From Candidatus Acidiferrum typicum (GTDB lineage Bacteria > Acidobacteriota > Terriglobia > Acidiferrales > UBA7541), in assembly GCA_002478115.1 (NCBI GenBank), contig DLMH01000033.1, positions 31,178-85,074 of the forward strand: a DNA stretch of 53,897 nt. The letters are read 5' to 3'. Made by a program: the position numbers and the translations under genes. The notes beneath the pieces are model-generated. The model searched no databases and was not told where the DNA came from. It saw only the letters and a list, made by a program, of their open reading frames with translations. Below, piece after piece: positions 1 to 9,740 of this stretch. Numbering within the stretch: position 1 is the first letter of the stretch; the number at the start of each line of letters is the position of its first letter.

Positions 1-2403
1 GGTGGACCGGGCGGCGGTGGACCAGGCGGCGGTGGACCAGGCGGTGGAGGGCCAGGCGGCGGTGGACCAGGCGGTGGAGGGCCAGGTGGCGGTGGAGGAT
101 TTGGCGGTGGATCCGGACCGGGTGGACCGGGCGGCGGTGGACCAGGCGGTGGAGGGCCAGGTGGCGGTGGACCGGGTGGAGGCGGCCCCGGTGGTGGAGG
201 GAGCGGAGGACCGGGCGGAGGATTTGGCGGAGGTGCAGGTGGGGGTGGCGGAGGCGGTGGGGGAGCGGGGCAAAGTGGAGAACCAGGCAAGTGGAAGACG
301 GCGTCAGCACTGTTGCGCGACGGCGTGCTGGGAGGAGTCCCGGGAGCGCCAGGAGTGGGACCCGCAGGGATGGGTGGCGCTGGAGGAGGCGGAGCCTACG
401 CGGTAGCCGAAGAAGAAGTGCGGTCGATGATCGGGTTGTTCGCGCAAATGGGAAAATCGCGGAAAGATCCCGAGAGCCGCATGGACACGGCGACGTTTCA
501 GTCGCGCTTGACGGCGATGCCGGTGCGCGCGCAATACACGCTGCAACAAGCGCTGGCGGGGCTGGCGGCGCAGGCGCCGTCGGAGGCGCCGGACAAACCG
601 ATGCTGCTGAAGCTGGCGGAACACGTAGCGATCCGGTTCGCGCTGGACAGTTACGAGCGCGGGGAATTGCGCGTGAACGCGGTGAAGCAGTTGCTGGACC
701 GGATGAACTCGGAGATCGAAGCGCTGCGGAAAATCCTGGGAGCGCAGGAAGAAGCGATGGCCAGCGCGGGGGTGTCTGTGCAGTCGTACACGGAATTGCT
801 GGACCAGGAATTCTGGCAGCAGGTGCCGGAAGAGAACAAGAAAGAAGTGCTGACATCGGATGAGGCGTGGTGCGTGCCGCCGCGAAATGTGCGCGGCTTT
901 TTGGAAGAGATGCTTCGGCGCGGGGAATTGAAGACGGTCAACGAGATTTTGACGAAGTATGCCGCGTGCATCGCGCTGGAAGCACCAGAAGCGCGGCGAA
1001 CGACAGCGATCGGGTTATCGGACCTGGCGGAATTCTATGGCAGCGGCGACGGAAGCGCGCTGATTGACGTGATCCAACGGCTGGGCAAACAGTTGGCGGT
1101 GGAAAGCGTAGGAGACTTGCAGACCCTGATAGGAGCGGCATTTGTGCGCATGAGCCAGGAAGCCGGGGCGAAGAAATTTTATCCGGCGATGCAGCAGGCG
1201 CTGGCGTCACTGGACAGCGTGGAAGCGGTGCGGCCGGGAACGACGACCGCGATCCGGCAGAGGATCGCGACGGAAGAACGGCTGCCGGAATTCATCGAGG
1301 ATACGCTGCGCACGGGGCAGATCCCCGATGGCTTGCTGGACATCCTGGCATTGGTGCCGAAGGCGACGCTGCAGTATGTGACCAACCGGTTTTCGAATTG
1401 CGGGTTCCGGGAAGATTGCGAATTGCTGGGGCAGGTGGTGCATGGACTGGGTGAAGAGGCGGTGCAGCGGTTGATTGAAACGCTGCAAAGCGCGCCGGCC
1501 AACGAAGCCACAGAAGTGATCGGGCTGTTGAGCCAATTGTCGCCGGAGGCGGTGGAAAGAATACTGCCGGCGCGGCTGGCGCAGTGGCCGCGTACTTCGC
1601 ATGACCGAGCGGTGCGGCAGCTCTCTGCGACGCCGGCGGAGCAGCGGGGGGGGTTGTTGGCGATGCTGTACGACTCGCTGGACCCGCTGATTCGGCCGCT
1701 GGCGCTGGACGAAATGGGGATGAGCCTGCGAACGGAGTGCATCGATAAGGTTGTGGAATTGACGCAAGACGAAACGACGCCAGGATTCACGCGGATCAAG
1801 GCGATCGAGGCCGTGGGAAGACTGCGCGCGAGCGCGGCCAGCGCGGCGTTGCAGCACATCCTGGACGCCAAGCAGGTGTGGCGGTGGTCGTATCCGTCGG
1901 AGCTGCGGATTGCGGCGGCGCAGGCGTTACAGAAAATCGAGCCAGCGCTGGCGATGGAAAAGATATCGGCGAGCGGGCTGGACCGGAAGGAACTGGTGAT
2001 GGAGCCGATGGATCCGGAGCCCAATGCTCCGGTAACGCGGCAGCGGCGGTATGCACGGTTGAAACTGTCGCGGCCCGTTGTTGCCGTAACGACCAACTTG
2101 CGCGACAACATCCGCCTGACGATCCCGGAATTGAACATGAGCGGCGGAATTGGGGCGGCGGGCCGGCATCTGGCGCCGGGCTCGTTGCTGACGCTGAAGA
2201 TTTCCCATGGCGTACGCAACATCCGCGCGCAAGCCATCGTGCGGGGCGCGCGTCCGCAGGCGATGGCGTTCGAGTTTGTGGATATGGATCTGGATGAACG
2301 ATCGCGGCTGAGAAAACTTCTGTTGGAACTCGGAGGACTGCCGCTGCCCTCCAATGTGGGAAATCGCAGCCGCCGGCAGAGCCGCGTGGCGATGATGAAG
2401 TAA
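1..2403 (+). CDS. Gly-rich / HEAT-like / PilZ-like protein, 5' end outside window
   Basis: The reading frame is open from base 1, so the true start lies upstream; about 800 residues are visible. In order: a Gly/Pro tract of roughly 95 residues built on GGPGGGGPG units; a helical middle with repeated amphipathic helices that looks HEAT-like; and a C-terminal domain of about 110 residues. That domain starts with RRYAR, which fits the RxxxR half of a PilZ motif. The second half reads NMSGGIG, close to but not matching the usual [D/N]xSxxG. It is a paralogue of the next gene (same motifs SDEAWC, RLSQEA-like, RAVRQ, DLDER near the end). PilZ domains bind cyclic-di-GMP; whether this variant does is uncertain. 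Family membership is inferred from sequence pattern only. A first in-frame ATG at 313 is not the real start, because the Gly tract continues upstream without a stop. Confidence 0.72.
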   Translation, partial: GGPGGGGPGGGGPGGGGPGGGGPGGGGPGGGGGFGGGSGPGGPGGGGPGGGGPGGGGPGGGGPGGGGSGGPGGGFGGGAGGGGGGGGGAGQSGEPGKWKTASALLRDGVLGGVPGAPGVGPAGMGGAGGGGAYAVAEEEVRSMIGLFAQMGKSRKDPESRMDTATFQSRLTAMPVRAQYTLQQALAGLAAQAPSEAPDKPMLLKLAEHVAIRFALDSYERGELRVNAVKQLLDRMNSEIEALRKILGAQEEAMASAGVSVQSYTELLDQEFWQQVPEENKKEVLTSDEAWCVPPRNVRGFLEEMLRRGELKTVNEILTKYAACIALEAPEARRTTAIGLSDLAEFYGSGDGSALIDVIQRLGKQLAVESVGDLQTLIGAAFVRMSQEAGAKKFYPAMQQALASLDSVEAVRPGTTTAIRQRIATEERLPEFIEDTLRTGQIPDGLLDILALVPKATLQYVTNRFSNCGFREDCELLGQVVHGLGEEAVQRLIETLQSAPANEATEVIGLLSQLSPEAVERILPARLAQWPRTSHDRAVRQLSATPAEQRGGLLAMLYDSLDPLIRPLALDEMGMSLRTECIDKVVELTQDETTPGFTRIKAIEAVGRLRASAASAALQHILDAKQVWRWSYPSELRIAAAQALQKIEPALAMEKISASGLDRKELVMEPMDPEPNAPVTRQRRYARLKLSRPVVAVTTNLRDNIRLTIPELNMSGGIGAAGRHLAPGSLLTLKISHGVRNIRAQAIVRGARPQAMAFEFVDMDLDERSRLRKLLLELGGLPLPSNVGNRSRRQSRVAMMK

Positions 2404-2916
2404 GACCAATCAGGAAACAAGTTATCAGCGATCAGTTTTCAGTTGTAAGCGCCCCGAGATGCGGGGAGTTCGCGGCTTGTGTGGATAATGGAGATTGTGC
2501 GGCGAGCCCTCTCCCGCTTTGCAGAATCGGGATGACAATGTTGTTGACGTGTTGCCGAGATGGGGTCCAAGGGTGCTGGAACCTACGAAGAAAAGAAGGA
2601 ACAAACCCAAGAAACCGATCTGAAGAGTGGCCACATCCTCCAGAGAAAGACACTCTCGCGGAGCTGCTTACGGCGTAAAAGCGGCGGCAAGCCGCCGCAC
2701 TCCAAAATGTTCGGCTGCGTCCACCATACGATCACACCTGTCCTGTGAGCGAAGGAAGCCGTCCGAGAGGGCTGGTACGCGAACTGTCCTGATGGCGCGA
2801 TGACGGACTGCTCACATGGGACGACCGTACCATTGTGAGGCTCAGGCAAGAGCCCTACGGTACTAGAGAGGATGTCCTAGGCGACTGACCTTCAGGACTA
2901 TCGACACGATGGGGAC
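2404..2916. other. 513-bp intergenic region with repeats
   Basis: No convincing gene is visible. The stretch holds one copy of the short ATCAGCGATCAG repeat (about 2421-2443) and one copy of the GC hairpin repeat flanked by AAAA and ACTCCAA (2677-2706). The last 100 bases probably contain the leader of the next gene, but no clear -35/-10 pair or riboswitch core was found. Confidence 0.6.
2677..2706 (+). repeat. Hairpin repeat family A
   Basis: AAAA, then the perfect hairpin GCGGCGGCAAGCCGCCGC, then ACTCCAAA. The same layout recurs at 9447, 24681, 35109, 36201 (reverse) and 36284. Confidence 0.85.
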
Positions 2917-5727
2917 GTGATGGGGATGAAGACGGACCCAAAGACGACAGCGGGCCGGGCATTTATTCGCAGCCTCAACATACTGCTGAAGTTTGCGCGG
3001 TTATACGGGTTCGACCACGTGCGCACGGCGGAGCAGTTGGAAGTGGCGTGGAAAGAGCTGCGCATGGCGATTCCGGAGGGGAGCGATACCGGGCTATTGC
3101 TGGGGGCGACGGGCGCGCAACTGCTGCTGGATGGAGTGCCGCTGGAAGGCTCACAGACGGAGAAGCAGTTCGCGCAATTGCTTTCCGCGGCAGGTTTGGC
3201 GAGCGTGCAGTTCACGCCGGAAGTGACGGAAGACGAACTGGCCAAGTTGATGCACGCATTTCCTGCCGGCAAGGCAAAACCCTCGGAATTAGCGCAACAG
3301 TTGAAAAAGGCGATTGCGGGTGCGCGCGGCATCCGGGTGAACGAGATTTGCTTCGTGGCGACGGATTCGCGGCTGAAGGACGCGAGCATAGCGGCACAGA
3401 TAGCGGCCGCATCGCTTGGCGACGAGCAGGCGCAGTTTACGAGGATGCTGAACGACCCGCAGAAGTTGCTGGAATTGATCGCAGCGGCGGAGGGGTCGGA
3501 GACGGGCGCGGGGCCAGGGGCGGGACCCGGCGCGGGCCCTGGTGCAGGGCCGGGAAGCGGCTCGGGGAGCGGCTCGGGCAACGGCGGAATGGGAACAGGT
3601 GGCGGCGCGGGAATAGGGAATGGAACAGGGACAGGAACGGGCACGGGGAGAGGAGTTGGCGGAGGAACCGGCGTGGCGGCGGGCGGCGGCGTTGGCGGGG
3701 GAATAGGAGCCGGTGGGGGCTTTGGAACGGGCAAGGGGCCGGGCAAGGGCTGGGGCGCAGGCTACGGAACGGGGATTCCGGATGATGAGGAGATGTACCG
3801 GATCCTGCAAGCACTGACGACGTTTGGAAAGCTGGGGACCGGCGAGAATCCGGCGGGAGCGGCGGTCGAATTTCAAACGCAAGTGGCGCAATTGCCGGTG
3901 CGGGCGCAGGACACGCTGCGGCAGGCACTGGCGGGCATTGCGGAGCAGGGAAAAGGCAAAAAGTTTGACCAGAGTGTGCTGCTGCAGTTGGCGGAGCACC
4001 TGTCAATCCGCTTTGCCATGGAGCGCTTCGAGCGCGGTGAAGTGAAAGTGAACGCCGTGCGGCAGATGCTGGACCGCATGAACCAGGAAATCGAAGGGCT
4101 GCGGAAGATCCTGGGGCAACACGAAGACAAGATGGCGGAAGCGGGAATCCTGGCGGAGTCGCACCGGGAGATACTGGACCGGGTGTTCTGGTCAAGCGTG
4201 CCGGAAACGGCGAAGAGGGAAGTGCTGCTGTCGGATGAGGCGTGGTGCATCCCGCCGAAGAACGTGCAATCGTACGTCGCAGCGCTGATCGAGCATGGGG
4301 AGGTGGCGGAAGCGATCAGCATTCTGCAGAATTACGCGAAGTGCGCGGACAGCGAGGAGCCGGATGCGCGGAAACGCGCGGCGACGGGGCTTTCGGAGAT
4401 GGCGGGATTGTACGCGCAGGCGGATCCGAAGCTGCTGGCGGATGCGCTGCGGCACGTGGGGCTGCGGCTGAGCGTGGAGCAGGACCAGGATTTGCAGGCG
4501 CTGGTGAGCGCGGCGTTCGTGCGGCTGAGCCAGGAGGCGGCGGCGCAACGGTGCTTTCCGGCGATGCAGCAGGCCTTGGATTTGCTGAATGGAGTGGAAG
4601 GGCAGCGGCCGGGAATGGCGAAAACGCTGCGCGCGAAGATGGGAATTGAAGAGCGCGTGCCGGAGTTCGTGGAAGAAGCGCTGCGGGCGAGGGAGATTTC
4701 GGCGGGGCTGACGGGGGTATTGAGGCAACTGCCGCAGACGGCGATGGAACAGATTTCGTCGCGATTCAACCGGTGCCAGTTGCGGGATGATCTGGAAAAC
4801 GTGGCCAACCTGGCGAACGACCTGGGCGAGGAGGCGCTGCAGTACGTGCGCAGCACGGTGCGAGGCGGGGCGATCGCGGAAGCGGTGGAAATGGTGGGCT
4901 TGCTGGCGAAGCTCGATCCACAAGCCGCGGAAGTGTTTCTGCCGGGGCGCATTGACAATTTTCCGCGGGCGGCGCAAGACCGCGCGGTGCGGCAGATTTC
5001 GGCAAGCGGGGCGGCGGGACGCTGCCGGATATTGCTGGCGGTGCTGGATCATGTGGACCCGCTGGTGATGCCGCTGGTGGTGGACGAAATCGGGATGACC
5101 GGGGACCGCGAGGCGCTGGGGCGGCTGTTGACGATCGCGGATGGCGACTTGCCGCTGCATGCCGCGGCATATCTGCGGGTAAAGGCGATCGAGGCGCTGG
5201 GGCGGTTGCACGCGCAGGAGGCGGTCAGCACGCTGAAGCGGATTGCGGAATCGCGCAAGGTGTTCGGATGGCAGCACCCGCAGGAACTGCGCATCACGGC
5301 GCTGCAGGTGCTGGAGAAACTGGAACCGGAATGGGCGCGCGAATTCATGCCCGGCAGCGGCATTGAACGGGCGGAACTGACGCTGGCGCCCCTGGATTCG
5401 CCGGCAAATTCGAAATTTGTACGGCAGCGGCGTCACACGCGGGTGCGGCTGCAGAAGGTGCTGCCGGCGGTGAGTACGAATCTGAAGCAGAATTGCAGGC
5501 TGGAAATCAAAATGGCCAGCCTGACCGGGGGCTTGGCGACCACGAACATGCATCTGGCACCAGGGACGCAGGTGCAAATGAAGATGCAGGTGGGGATGCG
5601 AAACGTCCAGGCCACGGCGCTGATGCGGGATTACCGGGCGCAGGACATGTCGTTTGAGATAGTGGACATGAACCTGGACGAGCGGGGCAAGTTTCGGAAG
5701 TTGCTCATGGAGAACATGAGCAAGTAA
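2917..5727 (+). CDS. Gly-rich linker / HEAT-like / PilZ-like protein, full length
   Basis: A 936-residue paralogue of the preceding partial gene. Residues 1-190 form an alpha-helical N-terminal domain. About 190-290 is a low-complexity Gly/Ala/Pro then Gly/Thr/Ser linker. About 290-830 is a helical, HEAT-like body. The last 100 residues are PilZ-like, with RRHTR for the RxxxR motif but SLTGG where [D/N]xSxxG should be. The start is ambiguous: GTG 2917, ATG 2920 and ATG 2926 are all in frame, and GGGGA at 2911-2915 is best spaced for 2920 or 2926. The diguanylate cyclase gene follows 230 bases later on the same strand. Together they suggest a signalling set in which these proteins answer to cyclic-di-GMP or have lost binding and act as scaffolds. 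There is no signal peptide or membrane segment, so it is probably cytoplasmic. Confidence 0.75.
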   Translation: MMGMKTDPKTTAGRAFIRSLNILLKFARLYGFDHVRTAEQLEVAWKELRMAIPEGSDTGLLLGATGAQLLLDGVPLEGSQTEKQFAQLLSAAGLASVQFTPEVTEDELAKLMHAFPAGKAKPSELAQQLKKAIAGARGIRVNEICFVATDSRLKDASIAAQIAAASLGDEQAQFTRMLNDPQKLLELIAAAEGSETGAGPGAGPGAGPGAGPGSGSGSGSGNGGMGTGGGAGIGNGTGTGTGTGRGVGGGTGVAAGGGVGGGIGAGGGFGTGKGPGKGWGAGYGTGIPDDEEMYRILQALTTFGKLGTGENPAGAAVEFQTQVAQLPVRAQDTLRQALAGIAEQGKGKKFDQSVLLQLAEHLSIRFAMERFERGEVKVNAVRQMLDRMNQEIEGLRKILGQHEDKMAEAGILAESHREILDRVFWSSVPETAKREVLLSDEAWCIPPKNVQSYVAALIEHGEVAEAISILQNYAKCADSEEPDARKRAATGLSEMAGLYAQADPKLLADALRHVGLRLSVEQDQDLQALVSAAFVRLSQEAAAQRCFPAMQQALDLLNGVEGQRPGMAKTLRAKMGIEERVPEFVEEALRAREISAGLTGVLRQLPQTAMEQISSRFNRCQLRDDLENVANLANDLGEEALQYVRSTVRGGAIAEAVEMVGLLAKLDPQAAEVFLPGRIDNFPRAAQDRAVRQISASGAAGRCRILLAVLDHVDPLVMPLVVDEIGMTGDREALGRLLTIADGDLPLHAAAYLRVKAIEALGRLHAQEAVSTLKRIAESRKVFGWQHPQELRITALQVLEKLEPEWAREFMPGSGIERAELTLAPLDSPANSKFVRQRRHTRVRLQKVLPAVSTNLKQNCRLEIKMASLTGGLATTNMHLAPGTQVQMKMQVGMRNVQATALMRDYRAQDMSFEIVDMNLDERGKFRKLLMENMSK

Positions 5728-5959
5728 GCGCGGAGTAGCGAAGGGCAAGTCCTCGCGCGGGCCGAAAAGAGAGTTGCGCACAGCGAGAATTGGCGTGCGC
5801 GGCGCGGGAAATCGCAAGCTGCTATCCAAATCGTTACTATTCGCAAGTACTACACGGCGGTACTTTTGTGGGATTTACCTGTCGCGTTTGTATCCCCTAA
5901 CCTACACGGAACACGAAGCAAAGGGCCCTTCGAGTAGTCTGCCCCGGCTAAGAGCCTTC

Positions 5960-8900
5960 GTGCAAGTGAGTGCCATTTTGCCTGAGGGAATCCATTCTCG
6001 GCTGATTGCGCTGGTCTGCGCAGCCGCTGCCCTATTGCCTGGGGCCTGGGCGCAAGAGCGCGGCATATCGTTTCCTGCCAATCCGCGTTACACCGTACAA
6101 CGACTGGAAGAGCAGTTTGGGCTGGGTGCCGTGACCGTGACGGCGATGGGCCAGGACGCCCAGGGATTTTTGTGGATTGGAACGCAGACCGGACTCTACC
6201 GGTATGACGGTGCACGCGCGAAAAAGATGACGGAAGTCGAGGGCTTAACCGGGCATTACATTCTCGACCTGCTGATCGCGCCCGATGGCACAGCATGGTT
6301 TGCGGGAAGCCGGGGAATTGCACACTACAAGGATGGGCAGTTCGAAAAGCTGGCGATTCCGGAATCGGCCATGGCGCTGGGGATCGGGAGCCAGATCTTC
6401 ACGGTGGACAGCAAGGGGACGGTGTATGTGGTGCTGTTCAAGCAGGGGATTTTGCGCATCGATCCGAGGAATCCGTCGGAAACGATGGTCCTCGGAGCCG
6501 GGGAACCCAAGGTGGAAAACGCGGCGGGGATCGCGCGGGACGCTGACGATTCCATCTGGTTCACCTATGGCACGCATCTGGCTCATGTTGCCAGAGGATC
6601 GACGACGATCGAGGTGGATCCGCGAATCCAGGTGCCGAAGGAGCGGGTGGTGGCGCTGGTGTTCGACGGCGACTGGACGATGTGGCTGCGGACGGTGGCG
6701 CGGTTGGGACGAGTCGATCCGCGGCTGCACAAGATCAGCTTCGAATCGGCGGGGATTGCAACGGCACACGAAGAAGAAGGCAAGCCAAGCCTGGACCGGC
6801 AGGGGCGGCTGCTGGTGCCGTCCTCGGCGGGATTGTTCTGGCAGGAGGGCAAGCGCTGGAGGGTATTGACGGCCCAACAGGGAATTGCCAGCAATAACGT
6901 GCAAAGCGCTTTGGAAGACCGGGAAGGGACGCTGTGGGTGGCGGGATCGGGCACGGGGCTGGACCGGCTGCCGGGCGTGCATGAATGGTCGGCATGGACA
7001 ACGGCAGAGGGCTTGCCGGACAACGCGACGTGGTCGACGCTGCGAGATCATCAGGGTCGGCTGTGGGTCAGCACGGGACGTGGCATCGGAATATGGAATG
7101 GGCAGACGCGGCGGTGGGAGAGGGTGCCCACATCGCAGGGGCAGGCCAAGGGCGAAATCCGGCAGATGCAACTGGGGGGAGACGGATCGGTGTGGGCGCT
7201 GACGGGCACGGGAGCGCTGCAACGCATTGACGCCAGGAATTTCGGCACGACGACGACACTCTCCTACCATGGGCGGTCGTTTGTTTCGATTCTAGCCGCG
7301 CCGGATGGCAGCGTCTGGGCGACCGCGCGGGCGCATCTGCTGCGGTTCGATCCGCACAAAGCCACGCTTACTCCCGTGGAGATTCCTTTGCCGGGGCAGG
7401 TTACGGGCGACGTCGAGTTTCTTTCCTTCGCGCCGAGCGGAGTGTTGTGGGCCTCAGGTCCCGGGGCGGTGTACCGATATGACGGGAAGAACTGGAAGAC
7501 AATCCGCACGGAGGATGGCCTGCGGGGGCAGACGATCACGAGCGTGGTGGCGGTGAACGACAATGAAGTGTGGATCGCCTACAACGACGTGGTGAGCGTG
7601 ACACATATTCTTCTGGACGCGAAGGGCACGCCGCGCTTTGAGAGCCACTATTGGGATTGGTCGATCTTGGCGCGCGATTCAAAGAACCGCATCTGGTTCA
7701 ACGGGACGGACGGAATCGCCGTGCTTTCGCCCGATGGACATGTGCAGCGAATGAGCCACGCGGATGGATTGATCTGGGACGACATCAGCCCGTGGACAGG
7801 GGTGCGCGAAGAAGCGGACGGGAGTTTTGTGATCGCGACATCGCGAGGACTGGCGCGCTACCAGCCGTCGGAGCGCGCGCCAGTAGAGAGCCGGGCGAGC
7901 GTGGTGCTGACGTCGATCACGTTGGGGGGAGAAGAGCGGCGGATGACGGAAGTGCCGGAAGTGGCGTCGTCGGAAGGAACGCTGGCGGTGGAGTTTTCTC
8001 CGCTGGTGCTGGATACGCCGGAGAGGGTTTCCTGCCAGTACGAATTGAACGGGCTGGAGCAGCAAGCGACGCAGACGCAACTGCGCGAAGTGCGGTATGG
8101 GGGGCTACCGCCGGGGAAATACGAGTTCTGGGTGAAGTGCCAGAAACCGAATGCAGCGGTGGGGACGGCGCAGGCGAGATTCCGGTTCCGGGTGCTGCCG
8201 AGTTTCTGGCAGACGTGGTGGGCGAGGGCGGCGGGCGGAGTGCTGCTGCTGGCGGGCTTATGGGTGTTCGTGTCGCTGCGCGTGCGAGCGCTGAACCGGC
8301 GCCGAATGGAATTGGAACGGGCCGTGGCGCAGCGGAACGCCGAGTTGCTGCAGAAGAACAAGGAACTGGAAGAGATTTCGCTGACCGATCCGCTGACGGG
8401 GACGCGAAACCGGCGGTATTTTTACGAGACGATTTCGACGGACGAGGCACAGGCTTTGCGTTCGCATCTGCGCTCGCCGGACTCGGATGCGCCACCAGGG
8501 CCGAAGCAGGAATTGATCTTTGTGTTGGCGGACATTGACCGGTTCAAGCGCGTGAATGATGAGATGGGGCATGCGGCCGGGGATCGCCTGCTGCAAGAGG
8601 TGGCGAAGCGCATCGCCTCCGTGATGCGGCGCTCGGACGACTTGGTGCGGTGGGGCGGGGAAGAGTTTTTGCTGGTGTGCCGGACGACGGACCGGGAGAA
8701 CGCGGGGTTGCTGTGCAACCGCGTGCTGGAAGCGATTCGGGAGTTGCCGTTCGATGTGGGGAACGGGGTGCAAATCCACAAGACGTGCTCGATCGGATGG
8801 GCGCCGTTCCCGTGGCTGCGGGATGATGTGGGGCTGCTGTCCATTGACAACGTGATCGAATTGGCGGACAAGGCGCTGTACCTGGCGAAACGCGAGGGGC

Positions 8901-9010
8901 GCAACCGGAGCTTTGGAATGGTGCCGGCGGCGCAGATCGAGAAGGCGGAGCAGGGCGTGTCGATGGAGAGATTGCGGGATTGCCCGCCGGAGTTGGTGCA
9001 GATCGTGTAG
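5960..9010 (+). CDS. Membrane-bound diguanylate cyclase with Reg_prop beta-propeller sensor
   Basis: Makes cyclic-di-GMP from two GTP. Layout of the 1016-residue product: signal peptide (hydrophobic stretch ending ...LPGAWAQ); a large periplasmic region with many repeats of the two-component-regulator propeller type (motifs such as GFLWIGTQTGLYRYDG); a Y_Y_Y-type beta sandwich just before the membrane; one membrane helix near residues 750-770; a short coiled coil; and a GGDEF domain. The active-site signature is GGEEF at 899-903, a functional variant. RRSD five residues upstream is an intact product-inhibition I-site (RxxD). The open frame runs back to a TTG at 5774, but GTG 5960 (or 5966) places the signal peptide at the N terminus and is preferred. 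It lies directly after the two PilZ-like genes. Confidence 0.88.
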   Translation: MQVSAILPEGIHSRLIALVCAAAALLPGAWAQERGISFPANPRYTVQRLEEQFGLGAVTVTAMGQDAQGFLWIGTQTGLYRYDGARAKKMTEVEGLTGHYILDLLIAPDGTAWFAGSRGIAHYKDGQFEKLAIPESAMALGIGSQIFTVDSKGTVYVVLFKQGILRIDPRNPSETMVLGAGEPKVENAAGIARDADDSIWFTYGTHLAHVARGSTTIEVDPRIQVPKERVVALVFDGDWTMWLRTVARLGRVDPRLHKISFESAGIATAHEEEGKPSLDRQGRLLVPSSAGLFWQEGKRWRVLTAQQGIASNNVQSALEDREGTLWVAGSGTGLDRLPGVHEWSAWTTAEGLPDNATWSTLRDHQGRLWVSTGRGIGIWNGQTRRWERVPTSQGQAKGEIRQMQLGGDGSVWALTGTGALQRIDARNFGTTTTLSYHGRSFVSILAAPDGSVWATARAHLLRFDPHKATLTPVEIPLPGQVTGDVEFLSFAPSGVLWASGPGAVYRYDGKNWKTIRTEDGLRGQTITSVVAVNDNEVWIAYNDVVSVTHILLDAKGTPRFESHYWDWSILARDSKNRIWFNGTDGIAVLSPDGHVQRMSHADGLIWDDISPWTGVREEADGSFVIATSRGLARYQPSERAPVESRASVVLTSITLGGEERRMTEVPEVASSEGTLAVEFSPLVLDTPERVSCQYELNGLEQQATQTQLREVRYGGLPPGKYEFWVKCQKPNAAVGTAQARFRFRVLPSFWQTWWARAAGGVLLLAGLWVFVSLRVRALNRRRMELERAVAQRNAELLQKNKELEEISLTDPLTGTRNRRYFYETISTDEAQALRSHLRSPDSDAPPGPKQELIFVLADIDRFKRVNDEMGHAAGDRLLQEVAKRIASVMRRSDDLVRWGGEEFLLVCRTTDRENAGLLCNRVLEAIRELPFDVGNGVQIHKTCSIGWAPFPWLRDDVGLLSIDNVIELADKALYLAKREGRNRSFGMVPAAQIEKAEQGVSMERLRDCPPELVQIV

Positions 9011-9012
9011 TT

Positions 9013-9036
9013 GGTGAGTAGTGACTCGTGACTAGC
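9013..9036 (+). repeat. GTGACTAG-type short repeat
   Basis: Near-tandem GTGAGTAGTGACTCGTGACTAG just after a stop codon. Related strings follow or precede other genes at 15316, 21394 and 22344. Confidence 0.55.
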
Positions 9037-9053
9037 GCAGGAGCGAGGGCTTT

Positions 9054-9347
9054 CTAGGTAAACCGACGCCACGGTGGGTGAGTGTCGTGGTCAGGCGGGA
9101 AGTCGGCGTCAAGGAGCTCGCCGGCGTCCTTTGCTGGAGTGAGGACATCGCGCGCGTCGGTGACGTCTTCCTCGCGCACCAGGATTTTGTATCCCGCGCC
9201 AGACCATGCAAGGTGTTCACGCATTCCTCCCGCGGTGTCACCCTGGATCATTGCCTGAATGCCGGTACCTTCGAGCGTGCACTTGGCCAAGTCCGCCTCA
9301 GAGCGGCTCCCGTACGACTGGACGACAACAAGCTTGGTGTGGTCCAT
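9054..9347 (-). CDS. DUF2007-type small protein
   Basis: A 97-residue protein beginning MDHTKLVVVQSYGSRSEADL, which has the pattern of the DUF2007 'putative signal transducing protein' family: a ferredoxin-like small fold with a conserved region reading LVVxxxxxxxEAxxAKxxLEGxGI. The body ends with a typical VREEDVTDARDVL segment, followed by a short polar tail. Family members are often fused to or found near membrane proteins, but their biochemical role is unknown. It is transcribed opposite to its neighbours and sits alone between the diguanylate cyclase and secA. There is no signal peptide or membrane helix. Confidence 0.75.
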   Translation of the reverse strand: MDHTKLVVVQSYGSRSEADLAKCTLEGTGIQAMIQGDTAGGMREHLAWSGAGYKILVREEDVTDARDVLTPAKDAGELLDADFPPDHDTHPPWRRFT

Positions 9348-9446
9348 GGCCGCAGTATATGCCCGAATGGGTTGGAGCGGCGTGGATTGCGGGGACGCGG
9401 TTGGGTGCTACGAGGACGGATACTTTGGAGGGGATAGAATAGCCGT

Positions 9447-9475
9447 AAAAGCGGCGGCAAGCCGCCGCACTCCAA
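9447..9475 (+). repeat. Hairpin repeat family A
   Basis: The hairpin GCGGCGGCAAGCCGCCGC with the constant AAAA and ACTCCAA flanks, inside the 393-base gap (9348-9740) between the DUF2007 gene and secA. That gap otherwise holds only the family B repeat at 9588 and the secA leader. Confidence 0.85.
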
Positions 9476-9587
9476 GGGTGATTCTTGGCGCGGGCGCATC
9501 CAACCAGTTACAATAAAGTGTTTGCACAAGGCCGAATGGAATGGCCTGTGCGAGCGACGGCACGTTGCCGTATGACAGCGGAACGGC

Positions 9588-9662
9588 TTTCTTCAGGGGC
9601 TAAAGCCCATTTATTGTTGAGGCTTTACGCCGGGGCTGAAGCCCCGGCCTCCTAAAGAGAAA
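9588..9662 (+). repeat. Double-hairpin repeat family B
   Basis: Constant left part TTTCTTCAGGGGCTAAAGCCC, a variable middle, the hairpin CCGGGGCTGAAGCCCCGG (9630-9647), and constant right end CCTCCTAAAGAGA. The family is also found at 12779, 26269 and 30343, always between genes. Confidence 0.88.
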
Positions 9663-9740
9663 AAGTTGTTCGGCGCTGTGGTAGACAGACTGCCGGCGTC
9701 AGAGCACGGCAGAACAAGAACAGGAAACGAATAACCGTCC

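Noticed and set aside
313..2403. First ATG as the start of the first protein
   Set aside because: The same frame stays open to base 1 and encodes a regular Gly/Pro repeat, and the paralogue has a similar linker preceded by a further domain, so the gene is simply cut by the window edge.
2800..2916. A cyclic-di-GMP riboswitch upstream of the PilZ-like gene
   Set aside because: No GEMM-type conserved core (GCCACGCACAG... / GGGCAAACC) is present, only GC-rich dyads.
5774..5959. Upstream extension of the diguanylate cyclase
   Set aside because: It would place 62 basic, non-conserved residues before a clear signal peptide; a TTG start would also be needed.
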